This document shows, piece by piece, positions 27,081 to 35,387 of a stretch of 64,000 nucleotides of DNA. The position numbers were made by a program, and so were the translations under genes. Source of the DNA: JAEVLT01 sp050496765 (GTDB lineage Bacteria > Bacillota > Bacilli > Bacillales > Cytobacillaceae); assembly GCF_050496765.1 (NCBI RefSeq), contig NZ_JBNWEO010000013.1:186001-250000 (forward strand), read 5' to 3'. Position 1 is the first letter of the stretch; each line of letters opens with the position of its first letter. Under the pieces are notes generated by a model. That model worked only from the letters and a program-made list of their open reading frames with translations. It was not told the DNA's origin and searched no databases.

Positions 27081-27554
27081 ATGACGGTCGTTAGATTAAA
27101 AGTAAATTTTAAAACGCTTGAAGAGTTTAAACAATTTAAGGAATATGGACTTCAAGAACTTTCCATGCTTGAAGACTTGGAAGCAAATATTGTTGAAGAT
27201 GATAGCGATTCACCCTTTTACGGAATCTATTTTGGCGATAAATTAGTCGCGCGCATGAGCTTGTATCAAATCCAGGCGAAATTTGACCGCTATTTCTATC
27301 CTCCGCAAGATTATCTGGAACTTTGGAAGCTTGAGGTACTCCCAGATTATCAAGGTAAGGGCTATGGCAAAGAGCTTGTCGAATTTGCCAAAAGTTTTGG
27401 ATTGCCGATTAAAACGAACCCGCGTGTAAAATCAAATGGTTTTTGGGAAAAGATGGGCTTTACTAGCGTCGAATATGAAATGGATCGCGATCGCGGGGAA
27501 AATCCGCTTGTCTGGTATCCGGAAGGTGTTACCCCGCAGGAACATTTAAAATGA
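27081..27554 (+). CDS. ylbP: YlbP, GNAT-family N-acetyltransferase
   Basis: The 157-residue protein has a GNAT fold with the acetyl-CoA loop in LEVLPDYQGKGYGKELVEFA near residue 95-110. B. subtilis YlbP is very similar; its substrate is unknown. The ATG at 27081 follows GGGGGG by 6 bases; a TTG codon directly before it is less well placed. It is convergent with gerR and shares a bidirectional terminator with it. Confidence 0.9.
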   Translation: MTVVRLKVNFKTLEEFKQFKEYGLQELSMLEDLEANIVEDDSDSPFYGIYFGDKLVARMSLYQIQAKFDRYFYPPQDYLELWKLEVLPDYQGKGYGKELVEFAKSFGLPIKTNPRVKSNGFWEKMGFTSVEYEMDRDRGENPLVWYPEGVTPQEHLK

Positions 27555-27590
27555 ACTTTTGCGAAGTATTCCAATTTGTAAATACATGAT

Positions 27591-27618
27591 AAAAAGCGGA
27601 CAAAAGTGTCCGCTTTTT
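27591..27618. terminator. Bidirectional terminator between ylbP and gerR
   Basis: AAAAAGCGGACA (27591-27602) pairs perfectly with TGTCCGCTTTTT (27607-27618), giving U-tracts on both strands between convergent genes. Confidence 0.9.
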
Positions 27619-27620
27619 CC

Positions 27621-28220
27621 CTATTCAACCGTTTCCACTTTTCCTTTCTGCAATCGATCTTCTTTAACCACCATCTTTCTGGCTCGTTCCATAATTTCAA
27701 TTAAGGAACGATAATCGGCTTCTAGCGCCTGCAATTCCTTTTCAAGTCTTTCATTCTCGGCTGTAAGATCGGCAATCTTTGTCTCTAACTCTTTTATTTT
27801 TCCCTGTGATTCCTCCTGATCCGAGAGAACAGCAGCCGACGCTTCCGCCTTTTGATATAAATTCTGCAAATATTGGATGACTTCATCAAACCCAAGCTGT
27901 CCGGCTGCTTCGGTAAATTCCTCTTTTGGAAATTCAGAAACAGGTTCAGCCCCTTGTGATTGCACAGCTTCCACTGAATTAGCCGAATGCTTCTTTACTT
28001 CTTTCCGCTGCTTTTTAGCAAGCTCAATTCCCGATTTGTATTGCTTCCGGACATACGAATTCCAGCGGAAACCGCAAGCCGCAGCCGTACGGGAAAGATG
28101 CCGGCCAACTTCCTCAAAAGCTTGAAGCTGGGTCCCACCTTCCCGTATATGCCGAAGCACCACTTCCGCAAGCAATAAATCTTCATCTTGCGACCATGCA
28201 TCTTGGCGAGTTGGTGACAT
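27621..28220 (-). CDS. gerR: GerR (YlbO), RsfA-family mother-cell sporulation regulator
   Basis: The 199-residue protein has an N-terminal Myb/SANT-like DNA-binding domain (RQDAWSQDEDLLLAEVVLRH, then CGFRWNSYVRKQY) and a C-terminal coiled coil (about 130-185), the RsfA/GerR layout. B. subtilis GerR is sigma-E dependent and tunes mother-cell genes, some for coat and germination. The ATG at 28220 follows GGAGGGA; reading further to 28250 is not supported. Chosen as GerR rather than RsfA because of its place between rpmF and ylbP. Confidence 0.9.
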   Translation of the reverse strand: MSPTRQDAWSQDEDLLLAEVVLRHIREGGTQLQAFEEVGRHLSRTAAACGFRWNSYVRKQYKSGIELAKKQRKEVKKHSANSVEAVQSQGAEPVSEFPKEEFTEAAGQLGFDEVIQYLQNLYQKAEASAAVLSDQEESQGKIKELETKIADLTAENERLEKELQALEADYRSLIEIMERARKMVVKEDRLQKGKVETVE

Positions 28221-28428
28221 CAGAAAATCCCTCCTAGTGTTTTTATTCATACATATGCATCTACTAGAAAAGATAGACTGATATCCCTTTACACTTTTAA
28301 AGTTTATTCTGTTTGCCGATAAAATTTTTCACATATGAATGGTGGGCATCACATTCCCATTGGACCCGAGCAGTTGAGAAATTCTTTTTCTATTCTTTCA
28401 CGAAATCTATTTTCTTCTTAAAACGGCA

Positions 28429-28461
28429 AAAGCACAAGGAGTAAAACTCTCCTTGTGCTTT
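28429..28461 (-). terminator. Terminator of ylbN-rpmF
   Basis: A 13-bp stem AAAGCACAAGGAG/CTCCTTGTGCTTT with a seven-base loop follows the rpmF stop and ends in TTTT on the minus strand. Confidence 0.85.
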
Positions 28462-28475
28462 AGAAACGAACGAGA

Positions 28476-28649
28476 TTAGTCGTTAACAACTTCTTTCCCT
28501 TTGTATGTTCCACAAGCTTTACATACACGGTGAGCAAGTTTCATTTCACCGCAGTTTGGGCATGCTACCATACCAGGAACATTTAATTTAAAATGTGTAC
28601 GACGTTTTCTTTTCGCAGTTTTAGAAGTTCTTCTAAAAGGTACAGCCAT
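28476..28649 (-). CDS. rpmF: Ribosomal protein L32 (zinc-ribbon form)
   Basis: The 57-residue L32 begins MAVPFRRTSKTAKRKRRTH and has the Cys pairs CPNCG and CKACG of the zinc-binding (C+) type, so ribosomes using it need zinc. It is co-transcribed with ylbN, 80 bases upstream. GGAGGTGGG precedes the ATG; three extra in-frame codons upstream are not part of the family sequence. Confidence 0.97.
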   Translation of the reverse strand: MAVPFRRTSKTAKRKRRTHFKLNVPGMVACPNCGEMKLAHRVCKACGTYKGKEVVND

Positions 28650-28729
28650 TCTTCCCACCTCCTTAAAGTATTAAGAAAGGAATGAAGTCCGTCATGCTTA
28701 TGACTTCACTTTGCTTCTTTTAAAACCGA

Positions 28730-29257
28730 TTATGAATCGGAAGAAGTATCATCATCATTAAAAAATTTAGCAAGTCCCGCGAGTCGTGGATCAATCCTTT
28801 TCGATTGCTCTTCTTCACGAACAACTTCCCAATCCTTACCGGACTGCGGTGCAGCTCCTTCACGATGGTTCTCATCGCAAAAGACTTGCATTGGAACTTC
28901 GAGCAATAAAATCTCTCTAATGACCGGCATTAGATCAATCATATCGCCTTTAAGCTGATGTGCTTCCTCGTCCACATCGTAGTCAGAAACATGGAGAAGA
29001 TAGGTCTCCGTTGTTTCGACATGGATTGGATAATTGACATCGACTAGTGTACGGGAACAAGGAAGAATAAAATGACCTTCGATTGTTAAATGAAATGTCA
29101 CTTTTGTTGAACCAATATCAGCCCGACCTGTTACACGGATCGGCGATACTTCCCTGATCGATGGATCACTCTCTTTGATCTCATCAACCCGAATGGTTTC
29201 ATCAATATAAAAATCCTTGTTTCGATATTTTTGCAACTGGCTTATTGTCCACTTCAA
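28730..29257 (-). CDS. ylbN: YlbN, DUF177 (YceD-family) protein
   Basis: The 175-residue protein is a DUF177/YceD member, conserved next to rpmF in most bacteria and linked in other organisms to 23S rRNA or ribosome maturation. The segment GHFILPCSRTLVDVNYPI holds one conserved Cys; the CRTL motif is typical. The start is TTG at 29257, 5 bases after GAGGTGA; the longer reading to 29392 has no ribosome site. Confidence 0.9.
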   Translation of the reverse strand: MKWTISQLQKYRNKDFYIDETIRVDEIKESDPSIREVSPIRVTGRADIGSTKVTFHLTIEGHFILPCSRTLVDVNYPIHVETTETYLLHVSDYDVDEEAHQLKGDMIDLMPVIREILLLEVPMQVFCDENHREGAAPQSGKDWEVVREEEQSKRIDPRLAGLAKFFNDDDTSSDS

Positions 29258-29486
29258 TTCAATCACCTCAAGGCAACAAAGGTAATTATAGCCTTCGATA
29301 TTATTTTTGTCAATGTGTTTTTCTTTACACCCCGACGGTGAATCCAAATGAAAAATGACGGTCAAAATCATTCTTCTTACTAGCATGTCCATTTCAATCT
29401 GACTTTTTCACCTAGGGAATAACCATTTAATAAAAATATTGTTATAATGTGAATACTTATGAAGCCTATATAAAGGAGCGTTCGCA

Positions 29487-30692
29487 ATGAAAGCTGTTGG
29501 TCTGATTGTTGAATACAATCCCTTTCATAATGGTCATGCCTACCATCTCCAACAAGCAAAAGAAATTTCCGGAAGTGATCTTGTAATTGCGGTCATGAGC
29601 GGCAACTTTCTTCAGAGAGGAGAGCCAGCCATTGTTTCCAAATGGTATCGCGCGAAAATGGCGTTAATGGGCGGTGCTGATCTTGTATTTGAACTGCCTT
29701 ACCGGTTTGCAACTCAAAAGGCAGAAACTTTTGCCAATGGCGCCATTTCACTACTTGATGCAGCCGGATGTGCCTCGATCTGTTTTGGAAGTGAAAGCGG
29801 CGATATAAATGCATTTCTAAAAACGGCTGGTAGGATTGAAACAATGCAGAACCAGCTTGACAAGGAAATCAAGCAATGCATGAAAACAGGCATTAGCTAC
29901 CCAAAAGCGTTATCCTTGGTCTATGATTCCGTTACCGATTCTCCTGACTATGTAAATTTAACAATGCCAAACAATATTCTTGGATACCAATACATACGCG
30001 CGATCCGCAAACAAAAAAGCCATTTAAATCCTTTTACGATTGCGCGGAAAAGTGCCGGTTACCACGATGAGCATTTTGCATCGGCCACAATTGCAAGCGC
30101 AACGAGCATCAGGAAGGCGATTTTTTCCAACGGAAGCAAAATCGACTCGTTTATCCCTAGTTATACAAAGGAACTTTTAAACAGTTATTTAAACGAGTAT
30201 GGCCAGCTGCATCAATGGGAAGATTACTGGCCATTGCTCCAGTTTCGCCTCCTTCAAGCCGCTCCCGCGGAACTCAGGCAAATCTATGAGATGGAAGAAG
30301 GAATTGAAAACCGGCTAATGAAAGCGGCCAGTCAAGCAGGCAGTTTCCAAGAATTTATGGAAATGGTCAAAACAAAACGCTATACATGGACAAGGCTGCA
30401 GAGAATCAGCACGCATATTTTAACAAACGCCAGTAAATCTGAAATGCGGGAAGATGAAGAAAAGGCATCCTATCTGCGATTACTTGGTATGAGTGAAAAA
30501 GGAAAAACTTATTTAAACAAGGAGAAAACAAAGTTCAGTGTTCCGGTCATTTCCAAGCTTTCTTCGTATCGTCACAAGGAGATTGACCTTGACATTCGTG
30601 CTGCTCGCATTTATGCTGCCGTCCTTCCAGTCAAAAACAAAAAAGCACTCCTCCAGCAGGAATATACGCAGCCGCCGATTTATTTAAAATAA
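29487..30692 (+). CDS. tmcAL: TmcAL (YlbM), tRNA-Met cytidine acetate ligase
   Basis: The 401-residue enzyme activates acetate with ATP and acetylates the wobble cytidine (ac4C34) of elongator tRNA-Met. The nucleotidyltransferase-like motif VEYNPFHNGHAYHLQQAK at the N-terminus holds the HxGH-type residues, and KWYRAKMALMGGADLVFELP follows. The C-terminal basic region binds tRNA. AAGGAGCG precedes the ATG. It is divergent from ylbN-rpmF. Confidence 0.94.
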   Translation: MKAVGLIVEYNPFHNGHAYHLQQAKEISGSDLVIAVMSGNFLQRGEPAIVSKWYRAKMALMGGADLVFELPYRFATQKAETFANGAISLLDAAGCASICFGSESGDINAFLKTAGRIETMQNQLDKEIKQCMKTGISYPKALSLVYDSVTDSPDYVNLTMPNNILGYQYIRAIRKQKSHLNPFTIARKSAGYHDEHFASATIASATSIRKAIFSNGSKIDSFIPSYTKELLNSYLNEYGQLHQWEDYWPLLQFRLLQAAPAELRQIYEMEEGIENRLMKAASQAGSFQEFMEMVKTKRYTWTRLQRISTHILTNASKSEMREDEEKASYLRLLGMSEKGKTYLNKEKTKFSVPVISKLSSYRHKEIDLDIRAARIYAAVLPVKNKKALLQQEYTQPPIYLK

Positions 30693-30750
30693 GGAGGGCT
30701 TCGCAGGCGAAAATCAACAAACGATAGAACAAACCCTTGTTATGCAATCA

Positions 30751-30780
30751 AAAATGGATGCCCTAAAAAGGACATCCTCT
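30751..30780 (-). terminator. Terminator of ylbK-ylbL
   Basis: GGATGTCC pairs with GGCATCC across a short loop (30756-30763 with 30770-30777) and is followed on the minus strand by ATTTTTG. It lies between converging tmcAL and ylbL. Confidence 0.7.
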
Positions 30781-31799
30781 TATTTTGCAGGTAATTTCTC
30801 CAAATAGTTGACAGCTTCATTAAACGAATCGACGGGAACAATTTTCATTTTTGCGCCAATCTTTTTCGCCGTCTTGACCGCATCGCGATAATTCGATTTC
30901 TGGCTGCCATGTTCGTTCGGTGCAAAGAAGATTTCCGCGCCCGCGTTGTCGGCAGCGACAATTTTTTGGTCAATTCCCCCAATCGGCCCGACAGAACCAT
31001 CTGGTGCAATTTCACCTGTACCAGCAATTTTATAACCCTTTGTCAGATCGTCTTTCGTTAGCTGATTGTAGATTTCAAGCGAAAACATCAAGCCGGCAGA
31101 TGGCCCGCCGATCTCATCGGTTTTGACATCAACATCCGGCTTAACAAGAATGTCTTTATCATCGACAAGCGCAATTCCAATGCCGACCTTGTTCGGCTGA
31201 TCTTTAAATCGCTGTACGGTAAGTTTGACATCTTTCGTTTGCTTTTTTCGTAAAATCGTGAACTTGACTTGGTCACCTACTCGTTTTTTTTCAATATAGG
31301 CGGTAAATTCTTTTGAAGAGGAAAACGAATGTTCATCCACTTTAAAAATTCGATCCCCTGCCTGCAATTTGCCATAGGCCGGCATTCCCGGCATCACATT
31401 TAACACGTATATCCCATTGTATTTGTAGCGGACAGGAAGACCCGCTTTATGGTAGGCAACATCAATTGCATTTTGCTTTGAATTTGCCATTAAATACAGC
31501 TGGCGAACGTTAAATTCTTCCTCTGTCTCATTTTTCGCCAATATCAGATCGGCAGGGTAGATTTCTTCAAATTGGCTTAACTTCGCTTCCGCCAATGAAT
31601 AAATATTCGCTCTCCCCATTCGTACAGTCGTTAACATGAAATCCCCTTTTTCACTGTAGCCATTTTTCACTTTGACAATCGGCTTCAAAACCTTCGCCAT
31701 TCCCGGTTTTGTCACATAGTATGGCAACGTATAAAACATTCCGCCAACCAGTAGCAAAACAATGAGGAAAAGGGAACCGATAAACGCTTTTTTCCGCAT
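30780..31799 (-). CDS. ylbL: YlbL, membrane-anchored PDZ/Lon-like serine protease
   Basis: The 339-residue protein has an N-terminal membrane segment (residues about 7-24), a PDZ domain (about 115-205) and a Lon-type protease domain. The catalytic Ser is in DEIGGPSAGLMFSLEI and the Lys in GGIDQKIVAADNAG, a Ser-Lys dyad. In B. subtilis YlbL helps degrade the checkpoint division inhibitor YneA together with CtpA. It is 7 bases after ylbK and probably co-transcribed. Confidence 0.93.
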   Translation of the reverse strand: MRKKAFIGSLFLIVLLLVGGMFYTLPYYVTKPGMAKVLKPIVKVKNGYSEKGDFMLTTVRMGRANIYSLAEAKLSQFEEIYPADLILAKNETEEEFNVRQLYLMANSKQNAIDVAYHKAGLPVRYKYNGIYVLNVMPGMPAYGKLQAGDRIFKVDEHSFSSSKEFTAYIEKKRVGDQVKFTILRKKQTKDVKLTVQRFKDQPNKVGIGIALVDDKDILVKPDVDVKTDEIGGPSAGLMFSLEIYNQLTKDDLTKGYKIAGTGEIAPDGSVGPIGGIDQKIVAADNAGAEIFFAPNEHGSQKSNYRDAVKTAKKIGAKMKIVPVDSFNEAVNYLEKLPAK

Positions 31800-31806
31800 T
31801 CAACTA

Positions 31807-32589
31807 TTACTCCTTCCACTGCTCAATCAAACACTTTAATTCATCAATCTTTTCTCTCATTTCAGCTTCGCCGATTGCAATAATTTCTGCCACATTAGTA
31901 AAGGAAGTGGAACTGTACATTTCCACGCTTGGACAGATCATGAAATCAGAGTCCATCACGCGGTGGCTGACAATCTCGATCTGCATAATGTCAATGCTCT
32001 GCATGATCACATCATAAATGGAGGTTATCTCGGCATTGCGCTTCACCCGTGATACATCTGCAGCAATAACAAAATCAGCACCCATATCCCTTGCAACCGA
32101 AACCGGAACACGATCAACAACGCCTCCATCCACGAGGAGTCTGCCTTCGTATTTTTCAGGTACAAAAATCCCCGGTATCGAAATGCTTGCTCTTACGGCC
32201 TCAGCAATCGGCCCTTTTTGAAATACAACCTTCTCCCCTGTTAACAAATCGGTTGCAACAACCCCAACTGGTATGGAAAGTTCTTCAATATTTTTCCCAT
32301 GGGTGAATACACGAATAAATTCTTTTACCCTTTTGCCCATTATAAAACCCATTTTGGGAACTGTAAAATCTAAATAATATTTTCTTTTAAATGCCCCTGA
32401 TAATTTATACAGGTGATCGATCTCAATTCCCACCCCGTAGAAACATCCAACGAGCGCTCCCATGCTGCTGCCGGCGATAAGATCAATCGGAATTCCTTCT
32501 TCTTTCAGCACTTTGATGATTCCGAGGTGGGCAAAACCGCGCGCTCCCCCAGAACCAAGTGCTAAGCCAATCCGCGGACGACGTCCCAC
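31807..32589 (-). CDS. ylbK: YlbK, patatin-like phospholipase (NTE family)
   Basis: The 260-residue protein is a patatin-fold hydrolase. The oxyanion loop LALGSGGARGFAHLG, nucleophile elbow AGSSMGALVG (GxSxG) and the catalytic DGG of LLVDGGVVDRVPVSVA are intact. Substrate is unknown; family members cleave lipid acyl esters. It starts within a 168-base divergent gap to ylbJ that contains two copies of a CTTACCAATCCAT sequence 24 bases apart. Confidence 0.91.
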   Translation of the reverse strand: MGRRPRIGLALGSGGARGFAHLGIIKVLKEEGIPIDLIAGSSMGALVGCFYGVGIEIDHLYKLSGAFKRKYYLDFTVPKMGFIMGKRVKEFIRVFTHGKNIEELSIPVGVVATDLLTGEKVVFQKGPIAEAVRASISIPGIFVPEKYEGRLLVDGGVVDRVPVSVARDMGADFVIAADVSRVKRNAEITSIYDVIMQSIDIMQIEIVSHRVMDSDFMICPSVEMYSSTSFTNVAEIIAIGEAEMREKIDELKCLIEQWKE

Positions 32590-32756
32590 ACCATTCCCTC
32601 CTTACCAATCCATCGTTATGATTGCTTACCAATCCATTGTTCGGCCAAGGCTCAGAAATCTCCTTCAATCATATGGTCTAAAATAGCATTCTATGAGTAT
32701 ATTGTTTTATATGAGGATAGGACAAGGATTTTGCAGGAGAGGAGGCTTTTAAACAC

Positions 32757-33971
32757 TTGTTTCGTTCAAAATTAAAGACAATTATTTTGTCTGTTTCGGT
32801 TACCGTTTTGGCCGCATCGATGATCTCTTTTCCACAAGAATCATTTGATGCTTCCATTCGCGGTTTAAATATGTGGTGGGAAATTGTATTTCCGTCCCTG
32901 CTTCCATTTTTCATCGTGTCAGAAATGCTGATTGGATTTGGTGTAGTGAAATTTCTCGGCGTTTTGTTAGAACCACTGATGCGGCCGCTTTTTAAAGTTC
33001 CTGGAGTTGGCGGATTCGTCTGGGCGATGGGCATGGCCTCCGGCTATCCATCCGGAGCGAAATTAACAGCCAGGTTGCGCCAGGAAGGGCAGTTAACACA
33101 AATTGAAGCGGAAAGGCTTGTTTCCTTTACCAACTCCTCAAATCCGTTATTTATTTTTGGTGCGGTTTCGGTTGGTTTTTTCCATAATCCGCAAATCGGT
33201 ATTATTCTTGCCTTGTCCCATTACTTAGGCAATATTTGCGTTGGCATTATAATGAGGTTTTACGGAAAAGAAGAGTTGGGAGAACGCCGTGGCAGAAAGA
33301 GGCGCTTCCATCTTCGGAACGCTTTTTCAACCCTTCATCAAACAAGGATTAAAGACAACCGCCCGATCGGCAAGCTGTTAGGCGATGCTGTGACCTCTTC
33401 AATTCAAACATTGTTGATGATTGGCGGCTTTATTATTCTGTTTTCGGTAGTCAACAGGCTGTTGTACCATCTGCATATTACTGCGGTGCTTGGAAAAGGG
33501 GTGGAATTGCTGCTTACATCTCTATCTTTTCCAACCACGCTTAGCATTCCATTTATTTCGGGGCTGTTCGAAATCACACTTGGGAGCAAGTTAACAAGCC
33601 AAGTTCAAACAGCTACCCTTTTGCAACAGCTGATGGTTACCAGCTTTATACTCGCTTTCAGCGGCTTTAGTGTACAAGCGCAGGTTGCCAGTATTCTTGC
33701 TCAAACTGACATTCGTTTTCAGCCATTTTTTACAGCGAGAATCATTCATGGCTTTCTGGCGAGCATTTTTAGTTTTTTGCTATGGAAGCCCTTTTCAGAA
33801 CGGATAACTGCGGCAGTTCAGCCGATGAATGCGATTCCGGCAAGTCTGATTGGTGACGATTCATGGCTTGCGGCACTGTACCACTCGATGATCCAAACAG
33901 GACCGATTATTACGATTGCCTCCTTGTTTCTTTACGTCGCCGTTCTTTCTTATCGTTATAAAAACCAATGA
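32757..33971 (+). CDS. ylbJ: YlbJ, sporulation integral membrane protein
   Basis: The 404-residue polytopic protein (about eight hydrophobic segments) belongs to the nucleoside-recognition (Gate) fold family of YlbJ/SpoIIIAF-neighbour sporulation proteins. Conserved stretches include GLNMWWEIVFPSLLPFFIVSEM, MGMASGYPSGAKLTARL and FTNSSNPLFIFG. ylbJ is a sigma-E gene needed for heat-resistant spores in B. subtilis. The start is TTG with GAGAGGAGG 11 bases upstream. A weak sigma-E-like pair (TCATAT and CATTCTAT, 12 bases apart) lies at 32669-32694. Confidence 0.88.
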   Translation: MFRSKLKTIILSVSVTVLAASMISFPQESFDASIRGLNMWWEIVFPSLLPFFIVSEMLIGFGVVKFLGVLLEPLMRPLFKVPGVGGFVWAMGMASGYPSGAKLTARLRQEGQLTQIEAERLVSFTNSSNPLFIFGAVSVGFFHNPQIGIILALSHYLGNICVGIIMRFYGKEELGERRGRKRRFHLRNAFSTLHQTRIKDNRPIGKLLGDAVTSSIQTLLMIGGFIILFSVVNRLLYHLHITAVLGKGVELLLTSLSFPTTLSIPFISGLFEITLGSKLTSQVQTATLLQQLMVTSFILAFSGFSVQAQVASILAQTDIRFQPFFTARIIHGFLASIFSFLLWKPFSERITAAVQPMNAIPASLIGDDSWLAALYHSMIQTGPIITIASLFLYVAVLSYRYKNQ

Positions 33972-34007
33972 AAAAATCCGGGTCATTCATTTTTGTCGCC
34001 CGGATTT
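33971..34007. terminator. Terminator between ylbJ and coaD
   Basis: AAATCCGGG (33974-33982) pairs with CCCGGATTT (33999-34007). The T-run is best on the minus strand, ending the rsmD-coaD transcript. Confidence 0.8.
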
Positions 34008-34011
34008 CCCT

Positions 34012-34497
34012 CTATTCTCGATTAAATTTTTTATGTAGTGCTTGTTCCACCAGCGGGGGAACGAGTTCAGAAATAGTTGCGCCGTATTGAGCGACCTCTT
34101 TAACAATGCTTGAACTTAAGAATGAGAATTGATTGTTTGTCATGATGAAAAATGTCTCGATATCTTCATTCAAGACGCGGTTCATTGAAGTAATCTGCAT
34201 TTCGTATTCAAAATCGGAAACGGCTCGCAGACCGCGGATAATCGCACTCGCATTCACACTTTTCGCATAATCGACAAGGAGACCGTGGAATTCGTCTACC
34301 TTTACATTCGGTAGTTCTTTCGTTACTTGTTTTATTAAATCAATCCGTTCCTCAACCGTAAAAAGGGGATTTTTTGAGGAATTGTTCAATACCACAACAT
34401 ACAATTGATCAAAAACTTTTGCCCCTCTTTTGATAATGTCCAAATGCCCATATGTAATCGGATCAAAACTACCCGGGCAAACAGCTATGCTCGCCAA
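34012..34497 (-). CDS. coaD: CoaD, phosphopantetheine adenylyltransferase
   Basis: The 161-residue enzyme makes dephospho-CoA from ATP and 4'-phosphopantetheine. The nucleotidyltransferase motif CPGSFDPITYGHLDIIKRG with its TxGH signature and the FSFLSSSIVKEVAQYG motif are complete, and NNQFS and RGLRAVSDFEYE segments match the family. It follows rsmD by 12 bases, an arrangement common across bacteria. Confidence 0.97.
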   Translation of the reverse strand: MASIAVCPGSFDPITYGHLDIIKRGAKVFDQLYVVVLNNSSKNPLFTVEERIDLIKQVTKELPNVKVDEFHGLLVDYAKSVNASAIIRGLRAVSDFEYEMQITSMNRVLNEDIETFFIMTNNQFSFLSSSIVKEVAQYGATISELVPPLVEQALHKKFNRE

Positions 34498-34509
34498 ATG
34501 AATTCCCCC

Positions 34510-35070
34510 TTATTCTTCGCCGCCATTTTGATAAATGGACACAGCAATCATCCCATATGTTTCGTATTTTGCTTTTAAAAATGGACCGACACTCTCCGGC
34601 AATTCAACCTCACGGCTATGCTCACAAACAATCATTCCACCATTATGCAAAAGGGAATATTCATCAATTTTCGTCAACACATTGATCAATTGCTGTTTTT
34701 TATACGGCGGATCTAAAAAAACAAAATCAAATACGACGCCTCTTTTCATAACAGCCTTTAAGGCCCGATCGGCATCGTTTCGATACACCTCTGACCGGTT
34801 TTCAAGCTGGCAGCTTTTTATGTTCTCGTGAATGATTTGAATCGCTTTTGCATCACGATCCACAAAAATAGCCCGATCCACACCGCGGCTCAGTGCCTCA
34901 ATCCCAAGACCGCCGCTTCCGGCAAATAAATCAAGGGCCGTGCCGCCATTGAAATAGGGGCCAATCATGTTAAAGATGGCTTCTTTCACTTTATCTGTTG
35001 TCGGCCTTGTTGTATTTCCAGGGACTCCTTTAAGGGCCTTTCCCTTGCAGTTGCCTGATACGACTCTCAT
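34510..35070 (-). CDS. rsmD: RsmD (YlbH), 16S rRNA m2G966 methyltransferase
   Basis: The 186-residue SAM methyltransferase modifies G966 of 16S rRNA. Motif I ALDLFAGSGGLGIEALSRG and the catalytic motif DFVFLDPPYKKQQL are present. I start at ATG 35070 (MRVVSGNCKGKAL), which aligns with B. subtilis YlbH; a GTG two codons earlier is possible. It is divergent from the csfG small RNA gene. Confidence 0.94.
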   Translation of the reverse strand: MRVVSGNCKGKALKGVPGNTTRPTTDKVKEAIFNMIGPYFNGGTALDLFAGSGGLGIEALSRGVDRAIFVDRDAKAIQIIHENIKSCQLENRSEVYRNDADRALKAVMKRGVVFDFVFLDPPYKKQQLINVLTKIDEYSLLHNGGMIVCEHSREVELPESVGPFLKAKYETYGMIAVSIYQNGGEE

Positions 35071-35198
35071 TGCCACATCACCACAAATTCACATTATCCT
35101 TTTTCTTTCCTATCCTATCATAATCAGTTCCATCCGCCAAACATATTCTTACGCTTGATTTGAATTTTGGACGCCGAAAAAATTTATTTGTCATGCGT

Positions 35199-35227
35199 GT
35201 ATAAGACAGTTGTTTATGGAGATAATG
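35199..35227 (+). promoter_or_regulatory. Sigma-F-type promoter of csfG
   Basis: GTATA (35199-35203) is followed after 14 bases by GGAGATAATG (35218-35227), matching GYATA / GGnnAnAHTR at all fixed positions. It resembles the sigG promoter of this window, including the 14-base spacer. csfG is reported to be under sigma-F and sigma-G control. Confidence 0.82.
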
Positions 35228-35231
35228 AAAG

Positions 35232-35380
35232 TAACAACATCAATTCGAGGATGTTGTTGCCAACCGCGGAGAAGACTTACGTTTCCCCATAAGTTCTTCC
35301 TCCGGTTTCTCCTCTCCCTTTGCCTTCTATCCGGTAAAAGGATATAGAAGGGCCCTGCAGAATTCTGCAGGGTTTTTTCT
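35232..35380 (+). ncRNA. csfG: CsfG forespore small RNA (earlier called ylbH leader)
   Basis: A plus-strand non-coding transcript of about 145 nt is inferred from the sigma-F-type promoter and a strong terminator. Three hairpins precede the terminator: an 11-bp stem at 35231-35260, a long stem at 35262-35307 whose loop shows CGTTTCCCCA, and a stem at 35323-35351. A pyrimidine-rich single strand (35308-35322) lies between the last two. Position beside ylbH/rsmD matches B. subtilis CsfG, an sRNA conserved in endospore formers. I see no credible ORF. The exact 5' end is inferred. The unpaired UUUCCCC loop could pair with ribosome binding sites, as in other Firmicute sRNAs; targets are unknown. 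Confidence 0.8.
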
Positions 35381-35387
35381 TTTTTTT
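35353..35387 (+). terminator. Terminator of csfG
   Basis: The perfect palindrome CCCTGCAGAATTCTGCAGGG (35353-35372) is followed by TTTTTTCTTTTTTTT on the plus strand. There is no T-run on the minus strand, which fixes the direction of the small RNA. Confidence 0.9.
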
